Part shown: one piece after another, positions 45,554 through 56,547 of the stretch
Layout: every line of letters starts with the position of its first letter
Position numbering within the stretch: position 1 is the first letter of the stretch
Assembly (NCBI RefSeq): GCF_030272615.1
Contig: NC_081408.1
Location: 766,913,330-766,977,329 of the forward strand
DNA: 64,000 nucleotides
Reading direction: 5' to 3'
Source: Cryptomeria japonica
Lineage: Eukaryota; Streptophyta; Pinopsida; Cupressales; Cupressaceae
Translations under genes and position numbers: made by a program
Notes under the pieces: model-generated
Databases searched by the model: none
What the model saw: only the letters and a program-made list of their open reading frames with translations
What the model was told of the DNA's origin: nothing

Positions 45554-47267
45554 TGTTGCTCTTTGGTACTTTTGTCCTCGATGACAAGAAAGTAAAAAAA
45601 GGGAAGCTGTGTTGGTTAAGTTTCATATTTTTAATAAGCATGTGGTTATTTATTTAAAATATCTTTCTTATGGGCCGGTCTAGTGACACGGACACATTGC
45701 TTTTGCTGACGTGTTATATGCTTAAAGCATCTTACTCTCGAGCCATGCTGGTGACACGGATAAGTGAATAGCTCTGATTTTGCATTAATTTAATGACATC
45801 TTTGATTTAATATGTCTACGGACTAAAGGGCATATTCCTCAGGATACTCCTTGTGTCGGACAAGTTAAAAGTTTTTTGGAAGATGTTTTGTGTTTCATTT
45901 GGTTTTTGAACTTGTTTGGAGTCTGTCACAAACCCTAACGCCATGAGAGTCACAACCGCCGTTGTAGCTAAAGAGCTCGAATCAGTTTGTTCAGTTAAAA
46001 AGAATGAAGAAAAAATGGTCTTAACCGGGAGCTTAATGGTTGGCTGGTTAGGTTGTTTGGTTAGTTTGCGTTTAACAGGTATTTTTCTTGATCACATGAT
46101 TAAAAGATTCAGATTTTTGTTTCGAATCAGGTTTTTCAGTTATGCAAAATGAAAATAAGGAAAATGTTCATGCTTTATTTTTGTTTTTCATGATTGGGAA
46201 ATCAAGCATCTTCAGTTTCTTCCCTTTCCGTTGCACAGTTAAAAACAGTTATTTGTTTTTCAGTTTGCAATTCCTGTAAGTTATTGGTAACCCTATACGA
46301 GGGTTATTCTAGAAGAACATGTGGTGTTTTGTTTGGGTATAAAACAGTTTTATTCAGAACAGTTTATATGAAGGAAAAATAGAGAGAGGAGTGTGAATAA
46401 AGTGAAAGACATAGCATTTGTTAAAAAGAAAAGAAGTGTTGTAGTTTACCAGAGATAGTCGAGGGTTTTTGAGAATCAATACTCTGTTTTGTTGCAGAGT
46501 ACATGAGGCTTTATTGTTTGAAACTATTTTGTTCAGAGATTGAATTTTTTCTCTCTGATAGTGTTGATTTCATTTAAATTATGATTCAAATCCTTGAAGA
46601 ATATTGTTGCAATTTTTTTTTTTTGAAAGAATCATCTATACAGACTGGTAAAATATTCTCGCTCCAATCCCTGATGGTTTTGTGACTGCAAGATTTAAGT
46701 GCATGCATAAAATCACCAGTGGCTGTAGCTCGAGTTGAAATGTTGATTGGATAAGAAGAGGGGTTGGTGCTCCTTGAGGCCTTGTGGTTTCTAAAACTTG
46801 TGAACTGAGTTGGTGCTCTTTGAATTAATATAAGGGATCTTACCGAGTGGTTTTTCTACCCCAGGAGGGTTTTCCACTCATGAAAACTATGGTGTTATGT
46901 GCTTTGTCTTGTCTCATTTTGTTATACTAGTTTATGCTCTGATATGTCATATCTTTAGCTCTCTTTATTTCATACTCTGTTTTTGTTGAGTTTATGTAAT
47001 GAAATCTTTGAAGTTCTCATTTAGATGTTTCATGTTTGTGTAAAAGATTCAATACCATTCTTATTTTTGAAAAGTCTGAATCAGGTGTTTCAGTTGGTTC
47101 TATTGTATATTTCATGCTTCATTAAAAGTATTTCATCAAGGTGTTAAGACTCAGTCATCTGTGCATATTGTGAATTAAAATTGTCAAGTTCATAAAAGTA
47201 TCTCTTGTTAAAATTTGTAACACTCTGATTCACCCGCCCCGCTCTCAGAGTGTTTCCACTTCCAACA
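45554..47267 (+). repeat. Copia-A 5' LTR (1,714 bp)
   Basis: Direct repeat of 52851-54564. It carries GGTTTTTCTACCCCAGGAGG near 46,850 and CTGATTCACCCGCCCC near 47,226, blocks shared in reverse orientation with the minus-strand LTRs of this window. Confidence 0.96.
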
Positions 47268-47269
47268 AG

Positions 47270-47281
47270 TGGTATCAGAGC
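47270..47281 (+). other. Primer-binding site of Copia-A
   Basis: TGGTATCAGAGC, a perfect match to the initiator-Met tRNA complement, two bases after the LTR end. Confidence 0.93.
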
Positions 47282-47342
47282 ATAGGGTCCCTCATATAGG
47301 TATGTCCTAGGGATTGTTCTTGGTCACTTGGAAGTTTTTTTT

Positions 47343-47714
47343 ATGGCTCAAACTTAGGAAGGTGCTTCACTTTCAAGAGCTCCTCTTTTTGATGGAACTG
47401 ATTATGTGTTCTGGAAGATTAGGATGGAAACTTATCTCATTTCAGTTGATCTTAATGTGTGGAATATTGTGACCACAAAATATACAGTTCCTTCCATTAT
47501 TCCTACTGATCCTGATGATAAAACCAAATATGAGTTAAATGCTAGAGCTAAGCATGCTCTCTTATGTGGTCTCACTAAAGATGTTTTTGTTAAAGTCATG
47601 CATTGTTCTTCTGCTTATGATATTTGGAAAAAACTTGAAACCATTTATCAAGGGGATGCTAAGGTTAAGGAGTCTAAAATTCTTACACTCAAAAATTAGT
47701 TTGAATCTCTAAGA
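47343..47714 (+). pseudogene. Copia-A gag N-terminal part, with two in-frame TAG codons
   Basis: The ATG at 47343 is the first after the primer site and in frame with the long pol frame. Stops are TAG at 47355 and TAG at 47697; otherwise the frame is open. Between them lie LFDGTDYVFWKIRMETYL and YDIWKKLETIYQGDAKVKES, the plant Copia gag domain. Both stops are one C-to-T change from CAG; the second sits in KN[14 protein letters not shown], where Gln is usual. Restarting at 47715 would lose the first half of gag, so this copy probably cannot make particles alone. Confidence 0.88.
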
Positions 47715-50700
47715 ATGAAAGAAGATGAAACAGTAGCAAGCTATTTTCTTAGAGTTGATGAAATAGTAAATTCGAGAAAGGGTCTTGGTGAAGAGGTTGA
47801 AGAAAAGGAAGTTGTCAATAAAGTGATTAGAACCTTGTTACCCAAGTTTGAAACTAAGGTTTCAACCTTAGAAGAAAAGAAAAGTTTTTCTACCATGACA
47901 CTTGATAACCTACAAAGCATTCTTACTGCCTATGAGATGAGGATAGGTAATAATCCTTCTTCTTCAAAAGAAACAGCTTTTAAAGTAGAAAAGAAAGAAG
48001 AACTTGATAGTGAATCTGAACTTTCAGATGCTATAGAAGCCCTTTTTGTTAGAAAACTAAAAAAGAAATATAAGGGCAAATTACCTTTTAAGTGCTTTAA
48101 TTGTGGCAAAGCTGGACACTTTGCTGCTCAATGTCCTCTAAGTGATCAAAACAGTGAAGAGGAAAAACCAGAAAAATTCTACAAAAAGAAAATGTGGAAT
48201 CCTAAAAGGAGATTTAATACCTTCAAGAAAAAGAAGAGTCTTTTTACTAAAGAAGACTCTGGAAATGAATCAGATGATTCACCTTGTGAAGGTGATGAAA
48301 CTCTATTTATGGCAGAATTAGAAGATGTAACTAGCAAAAAAAATGAATTTGAAGATTTAGATCAAGGAGAAATTGATCTTGAAGGAGAATTGCTTTGTGC
48401 TTTAAAAGAAATAAAGAGGTTAAAGAAACTTGTAGCTTCACATGAAAATTCAAATCAGATTTTACAAGTCGAGTTGAATGATGCAAATTTAGTGACTTCA
48501 AACTTGAAGTCCCTTCTTGAAGAAAGAGAAAAGAAAATTGAAACATTAGAACAACAGTCCACAAAACTTCAAAAACAAATTGAACAGTATGAAAGTACAA
48601 TACATCTAAATGATATCTTGAGCAAGCAAAAGTTGCATAAAGATTTGGCTGGTTTAGGTTTTGATAAAGTTGAGTCATCAAGACAGAACACTAAGCCTGC
48701 AACTAGAAAATCATTTCAGACTTATAACAGAACAAAACCTTTTAGGTTTGGTTTTTTTTATGGATACTGTTTCTATTGCAATAGGTTTGGTCATAAGGTT
48801 AATACTTGCAGATTTCTGCAACAAAGATCTCCTATGTTTGGTTACAATCAAGGATATGACCTTCCAAACACAGTAAAGTGTAATAAGTGTAACACTTTTG
48901 GGCATACTACTATACAGTACAAAACAAAGGCAAGCCCTAATAAAATATGGAAACCTAAGTTTGTATCTGGTATTGAGCAATCAATGATAGTGCAAACTGC
49001 ACTTCTCTCAAATAAGAAATCTTTATGGGTGTTGGACAGTGGTTGTTCACACCATATGACAGGAGATAGAAATAAATTTCTGCATCTTGAAGACTTTAAT
49101 GGTGGCTTTGTACGCTTTGGGGATAATTCAGGAGCTTATGTACGAGGTAAAGGTATATTATTGCTAAATGATGATACTCCTATTCATGATGTGTACTTTG
49201 TTAAAGGGTTAAAGCACAATTTATTGAGTGTCAGTCAAATTTGTGATAGTGGTTACAGTGTATTTTTTAGCTCTCAAGATTGTACTATCAAAAATAAATC
49301 TGGTAAAACTGTTGCTGCTGGTTTGAGAACAATTGGCAATGTCTACAGTTTGCTTGATTCCACTGACTATGAGAATAATGAAGGCATTTGTCTTATGGGT
49401 CAAATAGAAGAAAATTGGTTATGGCATAAACGCCTAGGACATATAAATTTTGACAATCTGGTTAGAATCAGTAAAAATCAGAATGTTAGAGGTTTACCTA
49501 TTTTGAGTAAACCATTCAATTCAATTTGTAAAGCATGTCTGAAAGGAAAGCAAACAAAAGTGTCTTTCAAATCTAAAGAACATTCTTCTACTAGACCATT
49601 ACAGCTTGTACACACAGACTTATGTGGTCCTACAAGGACACAGTCAATAAATGGTGAAAAATATTTTATGCTTTTTGTTGATGACTATACCAGAATGGTA
49701 TGGGTCACTTTCCTCAAACACAAATCCGAAGTGTTTGATAGATTTAAGATTTTCAGAAAAATGGTTGAACGAGAATCTGATCTAAAATTTAAATGCTTAA
49801 GATCAGACAAGGGTGGTGAATTCACTTCACAAGAATTCATTGATTACTGTGAAAGACATGGTATTAAGAGACAATATGCTGCTACTCGTACACCTCAACA
49901 AAATGGAGTAGTTGAGAGAAAAAATAGAACAGTCAAAGAAATGGTTCGCACAATGCTTAATGAGGCAAATCTACCAGACAGGTATTGGAAAGAAGCTGTA
50001 CACACAGCTGTTTACATTTTGAATCGTGTACAAATCAGGGTAAAATCTACCTTTACTCCTTATGAACTTTGGTATGGAAAAGCTGCTTCTATCAAATATT
50101 TCAAAATTTTTGGTGCCAAATGTTATCTAAAAAGAGATGAAGAAAATCTAGGAAATTTTGAGGCTAAAGTTGATGAGGGTATCTTTCTTGGATACTCTAC
50201 TCATAGCAAAGCCTATAGATGTTTCAATAATAGACTGAATAAAATTGTTGAAACAATAAATGTAAGGTTTGATGAACAATTTTTGTTAAGTAATGATTTG
50301 CAGGATATTGAGGAAGAGGAAACTACTTTAACAAAGGTTGATCAAGTTCCTAAACTTGCAAAAACAGAAAAGAAAAATGAAATATGTTCATCAAGTTCTG
50401 ATGAAGAAAATACAGAGAATTCAAATGCAGAGACAGGTATTCTCCATTATACACCCTCAAAAATTATAACAAAGAGACATCCTCAAAGTCAAGTTATTGG
50501 CAATATAGATGCAGGTATTTTGACTAGAAGAAGGGCAAAAACAACTGAACAAGCTCAACTGGCTGAACATTTTTGTTTGGTAACTGATTTCGAACCCAAA
50601 AATGTTTCTGATGCTTTATCTGATGAATGTTGGTTAAATGCAATGAAAGATGAAATCAATCAAATAGAGAAAAATCAAACTTGGGAGTTAGTACCTAGGC

Positions 50701-52136
50701 TAGATGATAAGAATGTGATAGGAGGCAAATGGATCTTTAGAAATAAGCTTGATGAATCTAGGAAGGTTGTTAGAAATAAAGCTCGTTTTGTTTGTAAAGG
50801 TTATGCTCAGCAGGAAGGAATAGATTTTGGAGAAACATTCGCACCAGTAGCTAGATTAGAATCAGTCAGAATTTTTCTTGCATACTCTTGCTATAAAAAA
50901 TTTAAAGTTTACCAGATGGATGTCAAAACTGCCTTTCTGAATGGTTATCTTGATGAAGAAGTTTATATGGAACAGCCGGAAGGTTTTGAAGTTGCAGACA
51001 AACCTGATTGTGTATACAGATTAAAGAAAGCACTCTATGGCCTTAAACAGGCTCCAAGAGCTTGGTACTCTAGACTGGATAATCATCTTAGAGCAAATGG
51101 ATTCACTAGAGGTGCTGTAGATAGCAACTTATATGTTAAAATTGAAGGTAATGATATCCTAGTAGTTGTGATATATGTGGATGATATCATTTTTGGCTGT
51201 AATAATGACTCTTTATCCAAAAAGTTCTCTAAAATCATGGAATCTGAGTTTGAAATGTCTATGTTTGGGGAACTAAATTTCTTTCTTGGTCTTCAAGTGT
51301 TACAACTTCAGCAAGGTATCTTCTTGTCACAAACCAAATATGCCAAAGAGATGATTAGAAAATTTAATATGGCAGATTGTAAACCAGTCAGCACTCCAAT
51401 GGAAATAGGTTGTAAATTGACCAAATCTGATGACTCACCTGCAGTAAATCAATCTGAGTACAGGTCAATGATAGGAAGTCTATTATATTTAACTGCATCT
51501 CGACCAGATTTAATGTTTGCAGTATGTCTAGTCTCTCGCTTTCAATCTGCACCTAAACAATCTCATTTGAATGCTGTAAAACGAATCTTTAGATATGTTC
51601 AAGGCACACTAGATTATGGTCTTTGGTATCCCCGTAATAATGACTTCACTCTTGTTGGCTTCACTGATTCTGATTGGGCCAGTTGTCTAGATGATCATAA
51701 AAGCACCAGTGGAGCTGCCTTCTTTCTTGGTGATTGTCTTGTTGCTTGGCACAGTAAAAACCAAGATTGTGTCACTCTGTCCACCGCAGAGTCAGAATAT
51801 ATAGCAGCCACTGCATGTTGCACACAACTGATATGGATGTCTCATCAAATTACTGATATGGGCATTTCTACTATTAAGCCCATTTCAATCTATTGTGACA
51901 ATACTAGTGCAATTAATCTTTCAAAAAATCCTATTATGCACTCTCGCACTAAACATGTTGCCATTAAACTCCATTTTCTACGAGATCAGGTGTTGGCTAA
52001 TGAGTTTCAATTAGTGTTTGTTCCTTCACAAGCCCAAGTTGTTGATATTTTTACAAAAGCCTTGTCTAAAGAAGTCTTTGAACGGTTAAGGAATAGATTG
52101 GGAGTGTTTTCTCAATCTGCTCTTGTCTCCACCTAA
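47715..52136 (+). CDS. Copia-A gag-pol polyprotein, open for 1,473 codons
   Basis: Residues from the first Met of the open part. A CCHC knuckle [14 protein letters not shown] lies at 127-140, and two more Cys/His motifs near 352 and 389 (the last has Tyr for its final Cys). A long coiled coil spans about 214-300. Protease [12 protein letters not shown] has Asp 441. The pre-integrase zinc region is at about 566-620. Integrase has Asp 635, Asp 698 and Glu 734, an exact D-D(35)E spacing. Reverse transcriptase has YVDD at 1154-1157. RNase H begins with Asp 1318 ([16 protein letters not shown]) and runs through [12 protein letters not shown] to [13 protein letters not shown]. All catalytic residues I can check are intact. 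The real product should start at 47343, so the start here is only where the frame reopens. There is no envelope-like frame after RNase H. Confidence 0.95.
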   Translation: MKEDETVASYFLRVDEIVNSRKGLGEEVEEKEVVNKVIRTLLPKFETKVSTLEEKKSFSTMTLDNLQSILTAYEMRIGNNPSSSKETAFKVEKKEELDSESELSDAIEALFVRKLKKKYKGKLPFKCFNCGKAGHFAAQCPLSDQNSEEEKPEKFYKKKMWNPKRRFNTFKKKKSLFTKEDSGNESDDSPCEGDETLFMAELEDVTSKKNEFEDLDQGEIDLEGELLCALKEIKRLKKLVASHENSNQILQVELNDANLVTSNLKSLLEEREKKIETLEQQSTKLQKQIEQYESTIHLNDILSKQKLHKDLAGLGFDKVESSRQNTKPATRKSFQTYNRTKPFRFGFFYGYCFYCNRFGHKVNTCRFLQQRSPMFGYNQGYDLPNTVKCNKCNTFGHTTIQYKTKASPNKIWKPKFVSGIEQSMIVQTALLSNKKSLWVLDSGCSHHMTGDRNKFLHLEDFNGGFVRFGDNSGAYVRGKGILLLNDDTPIHDVYFVKGLKHNLLSVSQICDSGYSVFFSSQDCTIKNKSGKTVAAGLRTIGNVYSLLDSTDYENNEGICLMGQIEENWLWHKRLGHINFDNLVRISKNQNVRGLPILSKPFNSICKACLKGKQTKVSFKSKEHSSTRPLQLVHTDLCGPTRTQSINGEKYFMLFVDDYTRMVWVTFLKHKSEVFDRFKIFRKMVERESDLKFKCLRSDKGGEFTSQEFIDYCERHGIKRQYAATRTPQQNGVVERKNRTVKEMVRTMLNEANLPDRYWKEAVHTAVYILNRVQIRVKSTFTPYELWYGKAASIKYFKIFGAKCYLKRDEENLGNFEAKVDEGIFLGYSTHSKAYRCFNNRLNKIVETINVRFDEQFLLSNDLQDIEEEETTLTKVDQVPKLAKTEKKNEICSSSSDEENTENSNAETGILHYTPSKIITKRHPQSQVIGNIDAGILTRRRAKTTEQAQLAEHFCLVTDFEPKNVSDALSDECWLNAMKDEINQIEKNQTWELVPRLDDKNVIGGKWIFRNKLDESRKVVRNKARFVCKGYAQQEGIDFGETFAPVARLESVRIFLAYSCYKKFKVYQMDVKTAFLNGYLDEEVYMEQPEGFEVADKPDCVYRLKKALYGLKQAPRAWYSRLDNHLRANGFTRGAVDSNLYVKIEGNDILVVVIYVDDIIFGCNNDSLSKKFSKIMESEFEMSMFGELNFFLGLQVLQLQQGIFLSQTKYAKEMIRKFNMADCKPVSTPMEIGCKLTKSDDSPAVNQSEYRSMIGSLLYLTASRPDLMFAVCLVSRFQSAPKQSHLNAVKRIFRYVQGTLDYGLWYPRNNDFTLVGFTDSDWASCLDDHKSTSGAAFFLGDCLVAWHSKNQDCVTLSTAESEYIAATACCTQLIWMSHQITDMGISTIKPISIYCDNTSAINLSKNPIMHSRTKHVAIKLHFLRDQVLANEFQLVFVPSQAQVVDIFTKALSKEVFERLRNRLGVFSQSALVST

Positions 52137-52850
52137 AGCATTCTTTGAGGGGGAGTGTTGCTTTGTTGATTTTTCTTTCCTTTTGTCCTTGTGTTTTAAA
52201 AAAAGTAAAAAAAAGGGGGAGAAATTGGTATTCAGTTTCATATTGGTATTTAGTGCAACAGTGAGTGACATAGGTATTCATATTAGTATTTAGTACATTC
52301 AGTGCAACAGTGAACAGTGACATTGGTATTTGTGACATTGGTATTTCATTTTTGACAGTGACATTGGATATTGGCATTTCACATATTGGTATTCATTTTT
52401 GATTGGCATTACAGACTTTACAGACTTGGCATTTCATTGGCATTGGCATTGGCATTACAGACTTGGCATTTTATTGGCATTTCATTGGCATTGGCATTTT
52501 TGATATTACAGTGATATTACAGTGACAATTGACTTTTCAGGCATTGGAATTTCATTACAGTGGCATAGGCATTTTTTATTTGGGTATTACAGTTTGATAT
52601 AGATCAGATTGGGAGTTCATTATTCTGATAGTATTTATTCTTTACAGAATTGCATATTACAGGTTCAGAGGATGTTGTTTTTCCTTACAGGTTTGCATAT
52701 GACAAGGTTCAGTGTTGATTGTATATATTGCATTTGTTGACAGTGGAATTCCTTACATTGATTTTAGTCCTTTCAGTTGATGACATATTTCATGGCAATG
52801 ATGGTTTAAGTTTTTTTTCTTTTTTTGCCATTAAGGACAAAGGGGGAGTT
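52137..52850 (+). other. Copia-A 3' non-coding region with short repeats and three purine tracts
   Basis: Purine tracts are GAGGGGGAG (52147-52155), AAAAAAAAGGGGGAGA (about 52,207-52,221) and ACAAAGGGGGAG (about 52,837-52,848, the one next to the LTR). Between 52,240 and 52,600 the words TTGGCATT, TTGGTATT and TTACAGTG recur many times. Extra purine tracts in this position have been described for Sireviruses. Confidence 0.8.
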
Positions 52851-54564
52851 TGTTGCTCTTTGGTACTTTTGTCCTCGATGACAAGAAAGTAAAAAAAGGG
52901 AAGCTGTGTTGGTTAAGTTTCATATTTTTAATAAGCATGTGGTTATTTATTTAAAATATCTTTCTTATGGGCCAGTCTAGTGACACGGACACATTGCTTT
53001 TGCTGACGTGTTATATGCTTAAATCATCTTACTCTCGAGCCATGCTGGTGACACGGATAAGTGAATAGCTCTGATTTTGCATTAATTTAATGACATCTTT
53101 GATTTAATATGTCTACGGACTAAAGGGCATATTCCTCAGGATACTCCTTGTGTCGGACAAGTTAAAAGTTTTTTGGAAGACGTTTTGTGTTTCATTTGGT
53201 TTTTGAACTTGTTTGGAGTCCGTCACAAACCCTAACGCCATGAGAGTCGCAGCCACCGCTGTAGCTAAAGAGCTCGAATCAGTTTGTTCAGTTAAAAAGA
53301 ATGAAGCAAAAATGGTCTTAACCAGGAGCTTAATGGTTGGCTGGTTAGGTTGTTTGGTTAGTTTGCGTTTAACAGGTATTTTTCTTGATCACATGATTAA
53401 AAGATTCAGATTTTTGTTTCGAATCAGGTTTTTCAGTTATGCGAAATGAAAATAAGGAAAATGTTCATGCTTTATTTTTGTTTTTCATGATTGGGAAATC
53501 AAGCATCTTCAGTTTCTTCCCTTTCCATTGCACAGTTAAAAACAGTTATTTGTTTTTCAGTTTGCAATTCCTGTAAGTTATTGGTAACCCTATACGAGGG
53601 TTATTCTAGAAGAACATGTGGTGTTTTGTTTGGGTATAAAACAGTTTTATTCAGAACAGTTTATATGAAGGAAAAACAGAGAGAGGAGTGTGAATAAAGT
53701 GAAAGACATAGCCTTTGTTAAAAAGAAAAGAAGTGTTGTAGTTTACCAGAGATAGTCGAGGGTTTTTGAGAATCAATACTCTGTTTTGTTGCAGAGTACA
53801 TGAGGCTTTATTGTTTGAAACTATTTTGTTCAGAGATTGAATTTTTTCTCTCTGATAGTGTTGATTTCATTTAAATTATGATTCAAATCCTTGAAGAATA
53901 TTGTTGCAAATTTTTGTTTTTGAAAGAATCATCTGTACAGACTGGTAAAATATTCTCGCTCCAATCCCTGATGGTTTTGTGACTGCAAGATTTAAGTGCA
54001 TGCATAAAATCACCAGTGGCTATAGCTCGAGTTGAAATGTTTATTGGATAAGAAGAGGGGTTGGTGCTCCTTGAGGCCTTGTGGTTTCTAAAACTTGTGA
54101 ACTGAGTTGGTGCTCTTTGAATTAATATAAGGGATCTTACCGAGTGGTTTTTCTACCCCAGGAGGGTTTTCCACTCATGAAAACTATGGTGTTATGTGCA
54201 TTGTCTTGTCTCATTTTGTTATACTAGTTTATGCTCTGATATGTCATATCTTTAGCTCTCTTTATTTCATACTCTGTTTTTGTTGAGTTTATGTAATGAA
54301 ATCTTTGAAGTTCTCATTTAGATGTTTCATGTTTGTGTAAAAGATTCAATACCATTCTTATTTTTGAAAAGTCTGAATCAGGTGTTTCAGTTGGTTCTAT
54401 TGTATATTTCATGCTTCATTAAAAGTATTTCATCAAGGTGTTAAGACTCAGTCATCTGTGCATATTGTGAATTAAAATTGTCAAGTTCATAAAAGTATCT
54501 CTTGTTAAAATTTGTAACACTCTGATTCACCCCCCCCCCTCTTAGAGTGTTTCCACTTCCAACA
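52851..54564 (+). repeat. Copia-A 3' LTR (1,714 bp)
   Basis: Direct repeat of 45554-47267 and of exactly equal length. The C-rich box near 54,530 is CACCCCCCCCCCTCTTAG, against CACCCGCCCCGCTCTCAG in the 5' copy. Confidence 0.96.
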
Positions 54565-54570
54565 ATATAG

Positions 54571-55310
54571 TGCATTGTCTCAAGAATATAAAGACTTATT
54601 GAAGGACAATAGAAAGAAAGATTCAAAATTCCTCTTCTTCATCTTTCAAGGAGTCAATGAAATCATTTTTTCAAGGATTCAAAGTGCAACAAAATCCAAA
54701 CAAGCTTGGGATATTCTATAAATAGCATACTAGGGAATGGACAAAGTAAAGAAAACAAAACTACAAATGCTGAGAAGAGAGTTTGAGACCATAGTCATGA
54801 TGGAACCTGAATCAATATACTCATTTGTTGAGAAGATATTAAGAAGCCTACCTACAAGGTTTATGCCAATTGTTGTAGTCATTGAAAAGACTAAGAATCT
54901 CTCTCAATTTTTCAGTTGATGAATTACATGCATCACTCATTTCATATGAGCAAAGGCTGAGTAGAACAACAAATTCATCATTGGAACATGCCTTCAAAAC
55001 ACAAGCTACAATTAGCCATGGTAGAGGCAGAGGAAGGTCAAAATCAAGAGGAAGAGGAAGAAATTCGTATAGAGATGAAAGAAGTATCCCATCGGACTCA
55101 GGTGGAAGAAGCAACCCATCAACCTCAAGTGGAAGAGGCAGCAACCAAACTTTCAATCAAAATCAGCCCCAAGGTCAAAGGGATGATAAATAAAAATTCT
55201 AATGTCATTATTGTAAAAATATGAGCATTATTTGAATGAATGTAGAAAGAAATAATATGACAATAGACAACAAAATGCAAATTTTACAAAAGAAAATGAA
55301 AATCAGGGCA
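54571..55310 (+). pseudogene. Copia-B gag, 3' part
   Basis: After Copia-A the gag resumes: SALSQEYKDLLKDNRKKDSK, SATKSKQAWDIL, then KLQMLRREFETIVMMEPESI and, in another frame, ELHASLISYEQRL. An Arg/Gly/Ser-rich stretch (GRGRGRSKSRGRGRNSY) precedes the nucleocapsid knuckle, which is mostly lost near 55,210. Stops at about 54,719 and 54,728 and two frame changes are present. Confidence 0.85.
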
Positions 55311-55349
55311 ATATGATTTTAGCCTGTAATGTTTCACAAGAACAACAAA

Positions 55350-56547
55350 ATGATGTATGGTTTTTAGATTCAGGATGCAACAATCATATGACTGGAAATG
55401 CATAACTATTTTCTAGTTTGGATAAGAATATAAAATCAGATATCACATTAGGCAATGACAACAAAGTTTCAGTAATGGGGAAAGGAAAAATTAATATTCT
55501 AACTAAGGCAAGGGAAAAAAAGTTCATTTCAGATGTATATTTTGTCTCTGGATTAAAACACGATTTCATGAGTATTGGGAAACTTATTCAAGAGGGATAT
55601 AGAGTAGTTTTCAAAAGTGAAGAATGCACAATCTTAGATAAGTACCCCAACAATCAACTTATTGCAAAAGTAAAAATGACAAATAATATAATGTTTCCCC
55701 TTAGGATACAACTAGATTTGAAGGCAAAATTTTCTCAAACACAACAACTAGTAGACAAAGGGAAACGTGCAACAGTCACCCAGACAATATTTCAAGCTGT
55801 AATTAAGAAAGAAAATTGGTTATGGCATCTGAGATTTGGACTCTTAAACTTTGGAGGCTTAAATCTATTACATAGAAAGAACATGGTAAGGGGATTGCCA
55901 CTCATAGAGAAACCAACAAGACTATGTGAAGGTTTCATTATAGGCAAACATCATAGGGAATCATTCCCAATAGGAAAGTGAATGAGGGCAACAACACCAT
56001 TAGAGATTGTCCAGTCAGACTTATGCGGTCCTATGCAAACATCATCAATTGGTAGAAGATATTATTTCATGACTTTCATTGATGAGTATATAGTAAATAA
56101 TGGGTCTTCTTCTTGAAACATAAGGATGAAGTATTTGATTACTTTTGCCAATTCAAGGCCCTTGCGAAGAAGAAAAGTGGATATTATATCAAAGCATTAA
56201 GAACAGATAGAGGTGGTGAGTATATCTCAAATGAATTCCTAAGATTTTGCAAGGATAATGGTATTCACAAACAATTTACTGCAAGGTACACACCTCAACA
56301 AAATGGTGTAGCTAAAAGGAAAAATAGAACAATTATGGAAATGGCAAGGAGCATGCTAAAAGAAAAACATTTGTCAAATGAGTATTGGGCTGAAGTTGTC
56401 TCATGTGCAGTCTATATAATAAATAGATTTCCAACCAAGAGTCTAAACAATATGATTTCAGAAGAAGCATGGAGTGGAAGAAAACAAAATGTTGCTCACA
56501 TGAGAGTGTTTGGATGTGTGGCTATGACCCATAAACTCGTGACATGA
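55350..56547 (+). pseudogene. Copia-B protease and integrase remnant
   Basis: Protease reads VWFLDSGCNNHMTGN, with intact D-S-G. The open piece 55418-55981 continues with DVYFVSGLKHDFMSIGKLIQ and the pre-integrase ENWLWHLRFGLLNF, where the usual zinc-binding histidine is missing and Cys residues are partly lost. Integrase has IVQSDLCGP, then, after a shift, LRTDRGGEY and TPQQNGVAKRKNR. The third catalytic residue of D-D-E is Lys instead of Glu, so it was dead even before truncation. It stops at HMRVFGCVAMTHK, about 250 codons short of reverse transcriptase in a full element. Confidence 0.87.

Larger units (their letters stand above)
45554..54564 (+). mobile_element. Copia-A: nearly intact 9.0-kb Copia element
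   Basis: Two LTRs of exactly 1,714 bp each, TGTTGC to CCAACA, enclose one gag-pol frame. Flanks are ATATAG on both sides (45548-45553 and 54565-54570); either the target duplication is 6 bp, or it is 5 bp with one chance match. Primer site, polypurine tract and all Copia domains are present in order. The LTRs differ at about two dozen positions by eye, so insertion is recent relative to its neighbours. Integrase tail, gag coiled coil, long LTRs and several purine tracts fit the Sirevirus (SIRE/Maximus) lineage. It lies in Copia-B gag. Confidence 0.96.
44603..56547 (+). mobile_element. Copia-B: 5' LTR to integrase, interrupted by Copia-A
   Basis: A Copia element in plus orientation shows a 5' LTR (44603-45232), a primer site, gag, protease and integrase. 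Copia-A (45554-54564) sits in gag. The element stops at about 56,540 within the integrase C-terminal region. The missing reverse transcriptase, RNase H and 3' LTR of the same family lie inverted at 58995-60959. The two LTRs align along their length, so they are one family and perhaps one rearranged copy. Confidence 0.85.

Noticed and set aside
46194-46382. Frames repeated in both Copia-A LTRs (45916-46382 and 53213-53697)
   Set aside because: They are duplicated because the LTR is duplicated. Short, no domain, no evidence of translation.
52066-52377. Minus-strand frames at the end of Copia-A
   Set aside because: Opposite to the element, overlapping the RNase H end and low-complexity repeats. 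Not an envelope-like gene.
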